This document shows, one piece after another, positions 26,362 to 39,800 of a stretch of 52,704 nucleotides of DNA. The stretch comes from an uncultured Flavobacteriaceae bacterium (GTDB taxonomy: Bacteria > Bacteroidota > Bacteroidia > Flavobacteriales > Flavobacteriaceae), in the NCBI GenBank assembly GCA_913030895.1, contig CAJWGK010000006.1:1-52704 (forward strand), read 5' to 3'. The number at the start of each line of letters is the position of its first letter. Positions within the stretch are counted from its first letter, which is position 1. A program made the position numbers and the translations under genes. The notes below the pieces were generated by a model. That model was not told the origin of the DNA. It searched no databases and saw only the letters and a list, made by a program, of their open reading frames with translations.

Positions 26362-26914
26362 CCAGTGAACTTATCCACTGATATCTTGAATCATTTGCTG
26401 CAAGAGCTACCCCCTTTACGGTTGCATTGGTATTGGATTCCAGTAAGAGGTCTGGATAGCCATTACAAATATTAATTATTGATTTATCTACCGGATTATC
26501 TTTAAAAAAAACTACACCTCCATCTTCGATCTCATTTAAAGTTAACACCAATGAAGCTGTCCCAGTGTCACCCCCCTTTTCCAGGGAAACCGTTACCCTA
26601 TCTCCATCAAAAAACAAGTCCGTATGGGTAAAAGTTGAAAGGTTATTAGGGCCTTGCTTTAAAATCCCGTTGATGTAAAACATGTAATTAATTCCATTAT
26701 TAGGTGTTGCCGTAAAGGTGATGGCATCTCCCTCGCAAAAAGTATCACTCGATACAGAACTTGTCAGTGAAGTCGTGACTGTTGCAGTGATACTTTCAAC
26801 GGTAAAATTCGGATTTTCTAGATGGGTGACTTCGCTAAAAACAAATATGAGCGGAGCTAAAAGGCATAAAGCCGTAAAGGAAATTAAGTAGGATTTCTTC
26901 ACAATATGGGGCAT
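26312..26914 (-). pseudogene. N-terminal remnant of a second giant T9SS adhesin
   Basis: The 200-residue frame has a signal-like N-terminus (about residues 8-28). Two Ig-like domains follow that resemble the beginning of the giant adhesin on the other strand: FCEGDAITFTATP parallels SCSGENQNFTATG, and YQWISSLDGLVWNEIIGANQ has the YQW...SDG..W..I.GA pattern of the giant protein's repeats. It stops after four more residues because the sequence shifts into the SprF remnant. It has no T9SS C-terminal domain, so it could not be secreted by that route. I read it as the 5' stump left by a deletion. Confidence 0.7.
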
Positions 26915-27094
26915 TGTTAAAGCTTTGGGACTCTGCTAATTTACTGAAAATTATTAAGTCGAATCAAATTTTCATTAATTGATCGTTTAAAAACTATATT
27001 TTGAGATGCATTGTTATTTATTTTTCTGTTTGACCGTAAATTCTTGGCTATTCTGATAAACTATTTACCGTAAATCTATTGAGCTTTTGTGAAA

Positions 27095-27718
27095 TTATTT
27101 CTTGTTTTCTTTACCTTCTTTACTATAACGTATTAAGCTGTCAATTATTTTACCTGATCGGTAAGATGTTTTCTGTTTAATTTTTCCACTGGGGTAATAA
27201 TCTATCCAATTTCCATCTCGGTTCCCATTAGAATCAAATTCAATTTGTTTTCTCATTTTACCATTCGAAAAATAAAATTTACTCTGACCGAATAAAATTC
27301 CTTTTTTAAATCCATTCTCTTCCTTTAGAAGACCATTGTTCCAAAAAGTCTTTCTTACACCATCAATCCTGCCGTTTGAATAAAACAGCTGCTCAGCAAT
27401 TTTGCCATTGGAATAATAGTTGATTTTTTCACCATTGAGAATGCCAGAATGGTATTCAGCAAATATTTTTTTACTGCCATTGGTATAAAATGCTTTGTAT
27501 ACTCCGTTTATCTTTCCGTTTTCCGTTGTAAAAGACTTAATTGTGTTTCCTTTTTCATCAAATTGAATAATCTCTCCTGAGAATAACTTTCCTTGAAAAG
27601 TATAAGAAGAGTCACGTGAAGTTCTTATAACATTTATATCCTCAATCTTGACAATTGTTTTTTTGTTAACACATCCTATGATGCTAATCGTTAAGAGTAC
27701 CGCTATGCTAAGTCTCAT
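27095..27718 (-). CDS. MORN-repeat variant lipoprotein
   Basis: The 207-residue protein starts with a lipoprotein signal (SIIGC, Cys16 probably acylated). It continues as a chain of about six repeats of the form NGxxxGxxxxYYxNGKIxxxxxY, the MORN_2 or toxin-antitoxin MORN variant motif, and ends in a basic tail. The repeats form an extended beta structure in related proteins. The biological role is unknown. It sits alone between the remnant adhesin pair and the intact giant adhesin, divergent from the latter, so it could be a surface partner of the adhesin locus; this is speculation. Confidence 0.8.
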   Translation of the reverse strand: MRLSIAVLLTISIIGCVNKKTIVKIEDINVIRTSRDSSYTFQGKLFSGEIIQFDEKGNTIKSFTTENGKINGVYKAFYTNGSKKIFAEYHSGILNGEKINYYSNGKIAEQLFYSNGRIDGVRKTFWNNGLLKEENGFKKGILFGQSKFYFSNGKMRKQIEFDSNGNRDGNWIDYYPSGKIKQKTSYRSGKIIDSLIRYSKEGKENKK

Positions 27719-27860
27719 AAGTGTTTAGAAATCTTTTACAATACTAAAATAATATATAATAGAATAATGAAATTTTAACATTTACAGATTGCAAACTATT
27801 CCTTAAAAACAACAATAAAGTTGTAAATTTCGCGTTAATGTAAGTGATAGCACTATATCT

Positions 27861-30800
27861 GTGGGGAGATTTAAAAGTTTATTCATACTATCGATAATAT
27901 TATCGATTTGTTTTACCAATACCATGTTGGGTCAACAAACCAATTTAGAGTTTGATGAAGTTCGCATTACTGGTGAAACATCCCCATACGAGATATGTAT
28001 TGGTGAGGTACCAGCATTTGAATTGAGGCTCAGACTTCAGGATCCATCGAGTACCCTCACACTAAATGCAACCAATACACTTTCCTTTTTTGCAATTGTC
28101 ACCACTCCTGAAAACACAATTTCAAAAACGATTACTGGTGTAACCACCTTCAATGAGGGATCAAGTTTAGAAAGTTCTGGAGATGAAACCAAATCATTTA
28201 GTTGGCCAACAACAGGGCCTAACCTCATTCAATTACTCGATGAAGGAGCTACCAGTATCTTTTTTGGCGTCAGAATAGAATCGGGAACATTTACTGACCC
28301 GAATCAGTTAGACGCTGATGATTATGCTGCATCATACACCCTTAACCTGCAAACCTTATCCAATCCTCCGATTCTCACACCTACATCCTCATTGGGAGCT
28401 TTTGATCCAGTTACTGACGCTGTGGACTTATGTTCAGGACAGAGTATAACCATTAGCGTTACAGCAGGGTACACTAATTACCAAATGATTAGAACAGTTT
28501 CGGATACCGGACAAGTTACACAAGGCGCAATAACTACTTCTAACACTTTTACACTAACTGACGTTCATCCTGGTGGTGAAGAATTTAAAATTCGTGTTTT
28601 CAATCAGGATTGTCCACAAGATACTTCTACTTACTATATTAATGTTGTTAGTAATACGACGATCAATTTGTCGGCAAACAACAATCCCTCCTGTTCGGGA
28701 GAAAATCAGAATTTCACCGCTACAGGTTCAGGAAACTGGTTTGAGTTTTTAGTTTTATCTGGTGGGGTTTTAAGCTTACAGATTGCTTCGGAATCCAATA
28801 CTTGGAGCTCAACGAGCTTGCTCAACAATGATGTTGTTTATGTGAGAAGTTATTTTAGTTCCTCTTCCGTTTGTTATAGTGAAGATAGTGCTACAATAAT
28901 TATTAATAGTATAACTGGTAATAACTCAATCACTGGAAATCAAACGATTTGTCCCGATGAAACTCCTGCTTTACTTCAGTCTGATGAGGTTCCCTCTGCG
29001 GATCGAGCTGGAGCAACATCAAGTTTTGTTTGGGAATTAAATAACGGGACTGGATGGCAGACCATCAACGGCACCAATGGTGCCACCTTCCAACCTCCAG
29101 CATTAACTCAAACGACGGCCTATAAAAGGTATTTAAAAAGCGAATTAGGTACTTCAGAATGTCTGAGCTTGGAATCAAATATTGTTACGGTCACTGTGGA
29201 AGCATCACCGACTGTCAGTATATCCTCTGGTTTTTCTCAAAATATTATCTGTGATGATGAACCATTCACATTAACGGCCTCAGCAGGCGGAATTACTGGT
29301 GCAACTTATGAGTTTATAATCAATGAGTCCGATAGCCAGACCATAACGGCTACCAGCACAGAGACCTCTGTCGATTTTAATCCTGCAGCACCATATACCG
29401 CAACAACAACAGTAAGAGTTATTGTTACAACACCCTCAGGATGTTCTACCACTGCATCGCTTACAGTTATAGAAAACCTGTTAACACCTGGAAGTATTTC
29501 AGGAACCCAATCTGTTTGCCTTGAGGGAGTCCCCACTCAATTAACAAGTGTAGCAACTGCAAGCTCATCAAATGCTAGTGCTACGATAAGTTACCAGTGG
29601 CAAAGTTCTCCAAATGCAGATTTTAGTTCTCCCGTAATCAATATAGAAGGGGCTACGGGTGAAAATTTCCAGCCAGGATCTATCACGCAAACTACCTATT
29701 ATCGCAGGTTAGATATGTCCACAATTGAAAGTAAAACCTGTAGTGCGATAACAAATAAATTAACCATTGAAGTAAAAGAAGGGCCAGGAGGTCAATTGCT
29801 TATCAACGGAGAGGATATAGCCGCAAAAACACTTTGTCCAAGTGACGTTCCAGTATTTACTGTTAGCGGAGGAACTGGTCAGTCCTTCGAATTTAGAAGA
29901 GATGGAGCGGTAGTCGAAACCAATGAATCTGGAACTTACAGTCCCGATGATTTATCAGGAATTGAAAAGATTGATGTGGTCGTTTACGACCTACCACTAG
30001 ATGGAGGCAACATTGACCCTGAAGCTTGTTTGTCCCTTACCAACTCAATTACTGTGACAGTTCTCAACGAAGTAAATGTTGAGTTAGTCACTACCAATGC
30101 AATAAACAATGTATTTTGTGCTGGTGAAAATGTGATTTTTACGGTTAACGAACCAATAGGAAATAATTTTGAATTTATAATCAATGATCAGCAAATTGCA
30201 AGTGGAGCCATAAATACCACAAGCACTACTCTACTCTCAGATGATGATGAAGTCACCGTTATCGTCACCCTTCCGTCCGGATGTACTGCAATCACCTCTA
30301 TAACATTAACAGAAAATGGAATTACGCCTGGGAGTATTTCAGGAACTCAGTCTGTATGCCTTGGTGGTATACCAACTGAGATTACAAGCTTAGCTACACC
30401 GACGACTTCAAGTGGTTTGGCTAGCGTAACTTATCAATGGCAAAGTTCTGCCAACGCTGACTTCACCGCCCCGGTTATCACTATTGATGGTGCAAACAAT
30501 GTGAATTATCAACCAGGTGTAATAAACGAAACTACCTATTACCGTCGGGTCGATATTTCAACATTAAATGGGAAATCCTGTTCAAATACTACAAATAAAG
30601 TAACGGTAGCTGTTAAAAATGAACCTGGAGGTCAACTGTTAATTGATGGTGAAAACCTCGCTACCAAGACAATATGCCAAAACGACATTCCTTTTCTATC
30701 AGTTGATGGAGGAACTGGACAATCATTTGAATTTAGAAGAGACGGAACAGTGGTAGAAACCAATGAATCCGGATCCTACTCTCCAGATAATTTAGCTGGA

Positions 30801-33800
30801 ATAGAAACCATTGATGTAATCGTTTATGACCTTCCGCTAGATGGGGGTAATCTCGATCCTCAAGCTTGTACAACCTTTACCAATTCAATAACGATTACCA
30901 CAGAAGCACAAGCCAATGTTGAACTTGTTGTTACTGGTGCGATTAACAGCGTATTCTGCCCAGGGGATAATGTAGTTTTTACTGCCAATGTTGACGATCC
31001 GTTTGTCAACAACTATCAATTTACCTTAAATGGTCAACAAATTTATGACGGAGCAAGTGCTACGACCAGCTCCACAAATCTTTCTGATAACGCGGTTGTA
31101 TTTGTAACGGTTACCCTTGCCAATGGATGTACGGCTGTTTCCTCTGTCACCATGATTGAAAACACAATCACACAAGCTGGTGAAATTACTGGTACGCAGT
31201 CCATCTGCTTTAACGATCAACCTGACGAAATTGCCAGTATCACTGGTGCTACTACTGGAAACGCAAGCGCTTCGATTAGCTACCAATGGCAGAGTTCGCC
31301 TAATGCTAATTTTGATCCTCCTGTGATTGATATCGCAGGTGCGAATGGTGAAAACTATACCCCGGACCCTCTTGCGGAGACTACCTATTTTAGAAGGATG
31401 GCATTATCTACGCTTTTTGGTAAAACTTGCTCGTCAGCGACTAATGCTATAGAAGTTGAAATTAAACCAGATACCGGAGGTCAGCTACTAATAGATGGCA
31501 ATGCTTTAAGTAATGCTACTCTGTGTCCCGGAGATTTACCAGTTCTGAGTGTTAGCGGAATTGATTTGAACAATAAATCTTTTGAGTTTAGAAAGAATGG
31601 TACCGTAGTTGAAACAAATGAAACAGGGAGTTTTAGTCCTGACGGCTTAACGGGAACCAATCGTTTTGATGTTTTGGTGTATAACCTTCCTCTAAATGGT
31701 TCGGCTATAGACGCTGACGCTTGTTCTTCACTCACTAACTCAATCACAATCGTGATGGAGGAACAAGTCAATGTACAAATGGTAGTCACTGGGGCGGTGA
31801 ACAACGTGTTCTGTCCTGGGGACAATGTGGTCTTTGAGGTTATTGATCCTGTTGGGGCAACTTACGCGTTCAGTGTCAATGGTGTAAACCAGCAAACCTC
31901 TACCTCCAATCAATATTCCTCTACCCTACTAACGAATACTGCAAACATTGAGGTTACTGTCGTTTCGGCTGGGGGATGTTCGAGTTTGGCGAGTGTAACT
32001 TTAGTAAAAAATGAAATTGATTCAGCAGGAATAATTAGTGGAACTCAGGTCATTTGTTACGGAGAAACCCCTGATGAGATAACTAGTGTTGCAACTGCAA
32101 CCCACAGCAATCCATTAGCCAATATATCGTATGAATGGAGAACTTCTTTAGATGGAGCTTCTTATACAGCTACTGGAGCAACAGGGGAAACTTATCAACC
32201 TGGTCCTTTAACGCAAACGACCTATTTCCAGAGATTTGCAATTAGTGAACTTAGTGGTAAAATATGTGAACGGCCAACCGCAACTGCTATCGAGGTTCTG
32301 GTTACTGACAACCTAAATGGGGGCTTAATCAATCCAACAGATCCTCAGGTTTTATGTTTTGGACTAACTGTACAGCCTACAACACTTACAGTTTCTGGTG
32401 GAAACACAGGAGCTTTCATAGAGTATCAGTGGGAGATTTCTACTACTGGAAATAGTGGTTGGACCAGTATAAATGGTGCCAATGGTGCATCATACACTCC
32501 CCCGACATTAACTTCTACACAAACATTCTACTACAGAAGGGTCACCAAAGTCAATGGCGGGGGTGATGGCTGCGAAGAAGTAAGTGATATTCACTATATA
32601 CAGATAAATGATATTCATCCTGGATCAATTAATAATAATGCTACTCAAACTTATTGCTTTGGTACAGATCCCGAGCCTATATCAAGCGTCAGTGAAGCTA
32701 ATTCTTCTTTTGGACAAATTAACTATCAATGGGAGTATAAAACCGAAACACAAGAATGGGCGGACATCAATGGCGCTACAAATAACAACTATGACCCGGG
32801 GCCACTGACAGAGAATACTTGGTTTAGAAGATCAGTCACTGCTGAATTGAATGGGACTCAATGTTTCCAATCTACCAATGAAATTTTAATTACGATTCTA
32901 CCTGAGTTAGTGACAGGTGAGATTTTATCCAATCGAACAATCTGTGAAAACACACTTACCCCCGATCTGGTTCTTAATGGTGCTGCTACCGGTCCAGGGA
33001 TTACCTATCAGTGGGAAAATTCAATTGATAATGAAAATTGGGATATTATTGCAGGAGAAGTCAATGCAACACTTACCTTTAGTGAAGTAGCGACTCAAAC
33101 TATATACTATAGAGTTATTGTCACCAGTACGGTTAACAATCCTCAAATTCCTGACCCAAACCAAATGCAAATCAGTTTGTCAAGAACTAGTAACCCACTC
33201 GCTATAGGAGAAGATTATGTGGTTTATATAGGATCTGGAACCTATTCGTTTACCACAACAGGTGCAACTAGCGATACTGACAGCATTGGACTTGGGTTAG
33301 CAAACAAAATAACGAATGATGCACCAGGAATTTCAGCTTCATATAGCGCTGCAGCCAAATTAATTTCATTGCAACCCCGTCAAAGTCAAATTTCGGTGGG
33401 TATGCCCGATGCACCCTCACATAACCTGAGGGTATTGTCCTCAGTAACTGGAGAAGGATGTGTTGCCATTTCTGATGCTATAGTAGTCAATATTGAGCCT
33501 TCATCTTCGTTGGTACAAGTATCAGGAGATCCTAACTCAACAAATAATTTATGTCCAAATGATACTATTGGAATAAATCCTGGTGATCGCGACGCGATTG
33601 TATTTGAATGGGGAGGCGGGGCTACCTCAGTAATGATAGAAAATCTTAATCCTGCATACACTCCTAGCACTAACGGTGGAAATATAACACCCAGAGCAGA
33701 TCTTGGGGTCGGGTGGTATGAAGTCACCGCTCCAGATAACAGGGTAACAATTACTGGAACTGCAGGTCCAACCGATTTCTTTACCGTAAGAACACAGGGA

Positions 33801-36800
33801 AGTGGATGTCTTGAAGAGTCAATTAACTATTCCATCATTGTCACACCTCAGGCAATCGCTCCTCAAGTAATTATGAAAGACAATAATTCTATTTATAATG
33901 CAGTAATATACAATGGAGTAACAGACAAGTGGTATAATAACACCATTTGTCAAGAAAGAGCTACGATAGAGGGAGAGCCAACTACTGTCCCTACTGACTT
34001 TTATACTTGTTTTGTAGACAATAGCTTTAATCAATTATACAATACTTTCGAGTGGAAAATTGAACCTGAATCCGCAGGATCAATCTCTGCACAAGAACGA
34101 CAAAAAGCCAAGATAAAAATCACTTCAGCTACTGCAACGATTACGGGAGGAGCTACCTACATTGTGGTAGTAAACGGACAACAAATTCCCGTCGTTTCAG
34201 CTGTTGATGATACCACTGACGACTTGGGTCAGCGTTTAGCAGCGGCAATTCAACCTAGCGATATTGTCAATGCGAGTTATGACAATGAATTAAATTTGCT
34301 CACTGTAATTGCTGAACAGACAAGTCCCCCAGCTCCGCTTTACACATTCACTAGAATAAATCCCACCACAGCAGGAAACAATGCAGTACTTGATGTACCT
34401 GCAATATCAGTATCAACACAACAAATGACAGTAAATTGGGATCCCAATTACTCGGGAACTGCAACCATAAGTGTAAGGACAACTGGCTGTGGAACACCCT
34501 CCAATTGGTATAACGTAAATGTTGATGTTGTGGAAGAAACTGTCCCAAGCTTAGAGGCCAGTGATCTATTAGCGCCTATTGACATGAGTGACCTCAATGC
34601 GGAATTTGGCGCCATACTGTGTAACGGATCCTTCACAGGAGTTTTGCCAGATTGTCAAACAACAAATAGAACGCCAAGTACTCAATTTTTTACTGCAAGT
34701 AATGCTGCAACAAATGATTACGGCGCCTTGTTATGGGAAATTGAGGGTATTACCGCTGGTAACCCCGACGTACCTGTACCAGGGGTAATTGACGAAAATA
34801 CTGGTGTGGTGAATTGGAATAGTGGCTATTTTGGAGAGTTTCAAATTAAAGTCACCCCAGTATCATGTGATGCAGTAACAGGAACAACCGTAATCTCAAC
34901 TTTTAATATTGCAGAAAGAAATACTGATTTACCATTAATCGCTCCGATTGGAGGGGATTCAGTATTACCAAAGTGTCCTATTCCAGCTGCAGGTTTGGTA
35001 ACTACTACTTTAAGAAACTTTGACAACTATCCAGTAAGATGGTTTGTAGATGACTTAAGTGCCATAAGAACTGGAGGAGAAGACAATCAAAATACCGTAA
35101 TTAGTATCGCAAGTAGAGAGCTTCAAGCTGATCTAGGGTCTGATGATAAAGAATTGACTCTTAATTGGCAGCAAGGATACTCAGGAATTTTAGTCGTAAG
35201 AGCAATTCCAAGAGACTGCCCAGGAGCAGAACGAAAATATCCCGTTATTATACCTGGTCCTGCTGATATTCAACTCATTCCAGGTAGCAATAGTAACCAG
35301 CTAGTATGTGAGGGTGATCCGATTCAAAACATCAGTTATTCATTAAAAGGGGCAGCCACTGGAGTGGTTTCTCAAACCAGTATGAATCTACCAGATGGTA
35401 TTACGCCTTCAAGACAAGACTTTGTTCAAATAACCCGTTTACGACTTACAGAAAACATTAACCTCCCCATAACACCCTCAAATCGCTACGTAACCACCAT
35501 TGATGGTTTGGATTATTCTTATACCGTTCAAAATGGTGACGACCTTGATGGTGTTGGAAATGGAATATTGAATGCAATTCAAGGGGTGATTTCATCTACC
35601 TATGATGATAATTTAAATATATTGACTGTTGAGGGAGCTATCCCAGGTCAAAGCTTTAGTATTATTGTCAACCGACCCATTGACCCAGGCGTGAATTTCA
35701 CAGTGATTGACTCAACTGAGGTACTTACAATGATAACCCTCTCTGGAAACCCAGAAGGAGAAGCCACAACCTATAATTATACACTAACAACTACAGTTCC
35801 TGATGATTCCTGTACTGAAGATTCGATTAGTGGGTTTATAACAATCAGCCCATCCTCAAGCATACAGCTTACCGTAGGAAATACAATAACAGAAATATGT
35901 GATGACGGAGACCTTCCTCTGATTCAATTCACGGTTGAAAATGCATTAAGCGCAGATATTGATGACGCAGAATTACCAGCAGGCGTGACAGATTCATTTG
36001 CCGGGGGAATTCTTACCATTAGTGGTAGACCCAATATAAATCCTGTGCAGCCAACTTCCTTTGATTATAATGTAGTAACAGTTAATAATGTAAATGGATG
36101 TAAACCCGAAGCGTCATTTAGCGGTAGAATTATTGTTAACCCTTCACCGATAATCAGTGTTGTAGATGCCACTACTGTCAATCAAAACGTGTGTGCATTC
36201 CAAGAGATTACTCCCATAGAATTCACGGTTAATAACCCAGCTTTTGGATTAGAATTTGTCCCTGATGAAACCAATCTTCCAGATGGAGTAAATGGCGAAT
36301 TATTTGCAAGACAGCAAATAACACAAATCAATTTGGGTGGAACTGATGGAGCAGCTGGAACTATAAATGTGGTCATTAATAATCAAGAAACATTTACCTT
36401 CTCTCCCACTGATACTTCCACCTTTGATGAAGCGGGTAATCAACTTGCAATTGATATAGGGTTAAGTGCAAATTATGAAGCCACTTATAATTCCCCTGTT
36501 TTAGAAATCAGGCATGCATTGGATGGCATTCCATTTTTAATATCCACAAATAAAACTGGAACAAACCTAACCATATCGGAACCCAATACCATTCAGACCT
36601 CCACGTTTTTTATCATATCAGGTACTGCCTCAGAAACTGTCAATAACCCAACAGAATTCAGTTATGTTCTTAGACCTATAGGTCCAGCATGTACTGCCCA
36701 GACTTCAAATATCAGCGGAACGATTATTGTTGATCCTTCCAGTTTCGGTGTGTTTGATCAAACGAGTGGCCCAGAGCAACAAACAGTGTGTGATGAGCGA

Positions 36801-39800
36801 GCTATTCAACAAATTCGTTACGATATATTTGGCGCTACTCAAGTACTAGAGGGAGCTGACAATCCAGATTGGCTTCAATTCTCTTTTGATAATATTACCA
36901 AAGTACTCACTATTGATGGTACACCCCAAATTGGAAATACCCTTCAGCAATCCTTTGATTACAATTATAGTCTAAGCGGTAATTTCCTCTGTGGAACCAG
37001 TACGTTTACTCTTTCGGGTATAATTACAGTTAATCCTAAAGATCAATTAACATTGACTACTGCAGCAGGTACGGATAGCCAAGTCGTTTGTGCAGGTGGA
37101 GACCCAACATTAAGCGCCATCGAAACCATCACTTACCAGTTTGGTGGAAGTACTATTTTTGCCAACATTTCTGAAACTTTACCAGAAGGAGTAAATGTTG
37201 CCTTCGACGCGGTTTCAAATACTTTAAGTATAGTTGGCGTGGTTACCGCTGCTGTTACACAAACTACCCTGTATGACTATACCATAACCACCACAGGAAC
37301 ATGTGACCCAGTCACGCTCAATGGAAGTATTTCCGTCGTTCCTGCCGCTACTATTTCATTGACCTCCGGTATTACTAGTTTGGATCAAGAAATATGTGAC
37401 AATACTTCGATAACTTCTATTACATTTGATTTAGGAGGTTCGGCAGTGAATTATACTTATGATGGATTCCCACCTGGTCTTAACTTTGCACTAAATGGTA
37501 ATAATGCAGTCATTTCAGGGCAACCAAACCTCAACAATACTAGCCCACAGACCTATACTGTAACTGTTTCCATAGTTGGCAGTGGTAGTTGTCAAGAAGA
37601 ATTTTTAAGTGGAGAAATCACCATTCTACCCAAAGATCAGTTAACCCATATCTCAGGAGCTAAAAATCAAGTGATCTGTAATGGAGATGATCCTGCAAGT
37701 CCAAGTATAGATCCAATTGTATTTCAAATAGGCGGCGGTGCTGATTTTGCCTACGTAACAGGGCTTCCTGACGGTTTAATTGGGACTTTCACCTCTGCTG
37801 ATAATCGGCTAACCATCGATGGAAACCCAACATTAACGATAACACAAACTACTGATTTCTCTTATAATGTAATCACAACAGGGGCGTGTAGTAACACCAC
37901 TGATTTTGGTCAGATTAGGGTAAATCCAAATTCTTATATTGTTTTAACCTCGAATGCTTCAACTACAAATCAGGTCAATGATAGTGGTGTATGCGTAGGA
38001 GATGAAATAGTTCCTATAACCTTCACAATTGGAGGTCAAGCCAATGGCATCGACAGCTCATCTATACCAAGTTGGTTAACCCTCCAAAATACTGGTGTTA
38101 GTGCTGATCTGAATGAAAAGTTTTATCGAATTACTGGGTCGCCAAATACCAACGACACGGAAATCACTGTCTATACCTTTACCATTTCAACAACAGGAAA
38201 CCAATGCGGTCCAGAGGACAGCACTACTTTTAGCATTCAAGTCAATCCTAAACCTACCTTTAGTGATTTATCAGCTATTGCAGTTCAAGACATTTCATGT
38301 AATGGTTTGGCAGATGGAAGAATTATTGTACCAGAGAATTTAAATACTTTCCTTTCAGGAGGAGTTGGTTCTAACAGGGCTCAAGTCAATACACTCACAG
38401 TATCCGGAACATTTGATGCAAATGACAGAATAAGAATTCTTATAAATAATACCACAACCTACGAATATGTTATAAAATCCCTAGCCTTCGACAACCCTGA
38501 TGCTGAGGATAATATTGCTATTGCAATTGGATTAGCACAACAGATAAATAATAATATACCTGCTGAAGTTCCTGTTACTGCAGACACAAACCAAAATGAG
38601 GTAACCTTGACTTCAGATCAATCAGGTTTACCTTTCACGGTTGATTTACTAGATGGTAATGGGGTGCAATCTGCTCAAAATGGTGAAATTATTAATGAAG
38701 CAACCATTACGAACCTTACGCTAGATTACTCACTAATCTGGGAATATCGAAAGGAATCTTCATCTACTGCTTCAATGATAACATACAATGAAATTGGTGA
38801 GTCCGGCTTTTATGATCTAACTGTTGTATTGACAGGGGGCTGTACCTCCACAACCGAGACTTTCGAGATAACGGAGCCAGAGCCACTATCCATATCTAAA
38901 CCAGATACTTGCGGAGAAACAATTACGGCTCAAGCCTCTGGTGGAACCGCTAATTATATTTATACACTTCGGAACTTAACCACAAATAGTAGTTATGAGT
39001 TCCCTAATGCACTTCCTGCATCACAGCCCGTTGCATTTAATACCGCAGGTAGGGTGGAGATCGGTGATCTTATAAGGGTTGATGTGCGCGATGGCGCTGG
39101 ATGTGTAGTTCCAAGTGATGTGGTTACAATGGCAGGAACATTATCGATCACACTGGCAGCTAATACAAGAGTTGTCCATGATTATTGTAACGAAAACCCC
39201 GATGTTGGATTTGGTAGTATAGAACTAAATTATGGAGGGCAACTAGCAGTGACAGGTGGGTCAAACAATTACACCTATGCATGGTCAAACCCTGCTATTG
39301 GCTATACGAACAGCACAATGAATATTAATAATCTTCTTCCTGGAGTTTATAATTTAGAAGTAACAGATAATGAATTCGCCCGATGTATCTTAAGGGAGAG
39401 CTTCACCGTTCTGGGTGCAGACCCATTAGACGTCGCGCCCACCCCAGGAAACGCACCCAATGCAGTAAGCGGTGTTAGCAGTAATACTGCCATTGATGAA
39501 AAAATTTCCCTCAATTGTAGCACGTCGGCGCTGGTTCTTGAAGTTCAGGCAAGCGGAGGATTAAACTCTAATTATATTTATAACTGGGATAGAAATGGTA
39601 ACAACATTGGAAGTGGAGGAAATAAACTAACGGTTGACCCACCTGTGTCGGGAATATATACTGTTGAAGTTTCAATTGATGTCTCCTCCCTAGATGCACC
39701 TTTCGGTTACGACCAAAGTGACTTAGCTTGTACAAAAATTTATTCCTTTGAAGTTCTAGTCCCTAACGAATTGTCTGTTGTTGAGGATACTACCCAAAGA

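Noticed and set aside
27030-27085. Repeated ACCGTAAAT in the gap left of the MORN gene
   Set aside because: Two short copies with no further symmetry; chance is a sufficient explanation in AT-rich DNA.
27824-27831. TAAATTTC as a promoter of the giant adhesin
   Set aside because: The last base does not fit TAnnTTTG and no -33 element was found; too weak to annotate.
29490-32310. Tandem repeats considered as a CRISPR or non-coding array
   Set aside because: Units are ~846 bp, in frame and protein-coding, with no spacers.
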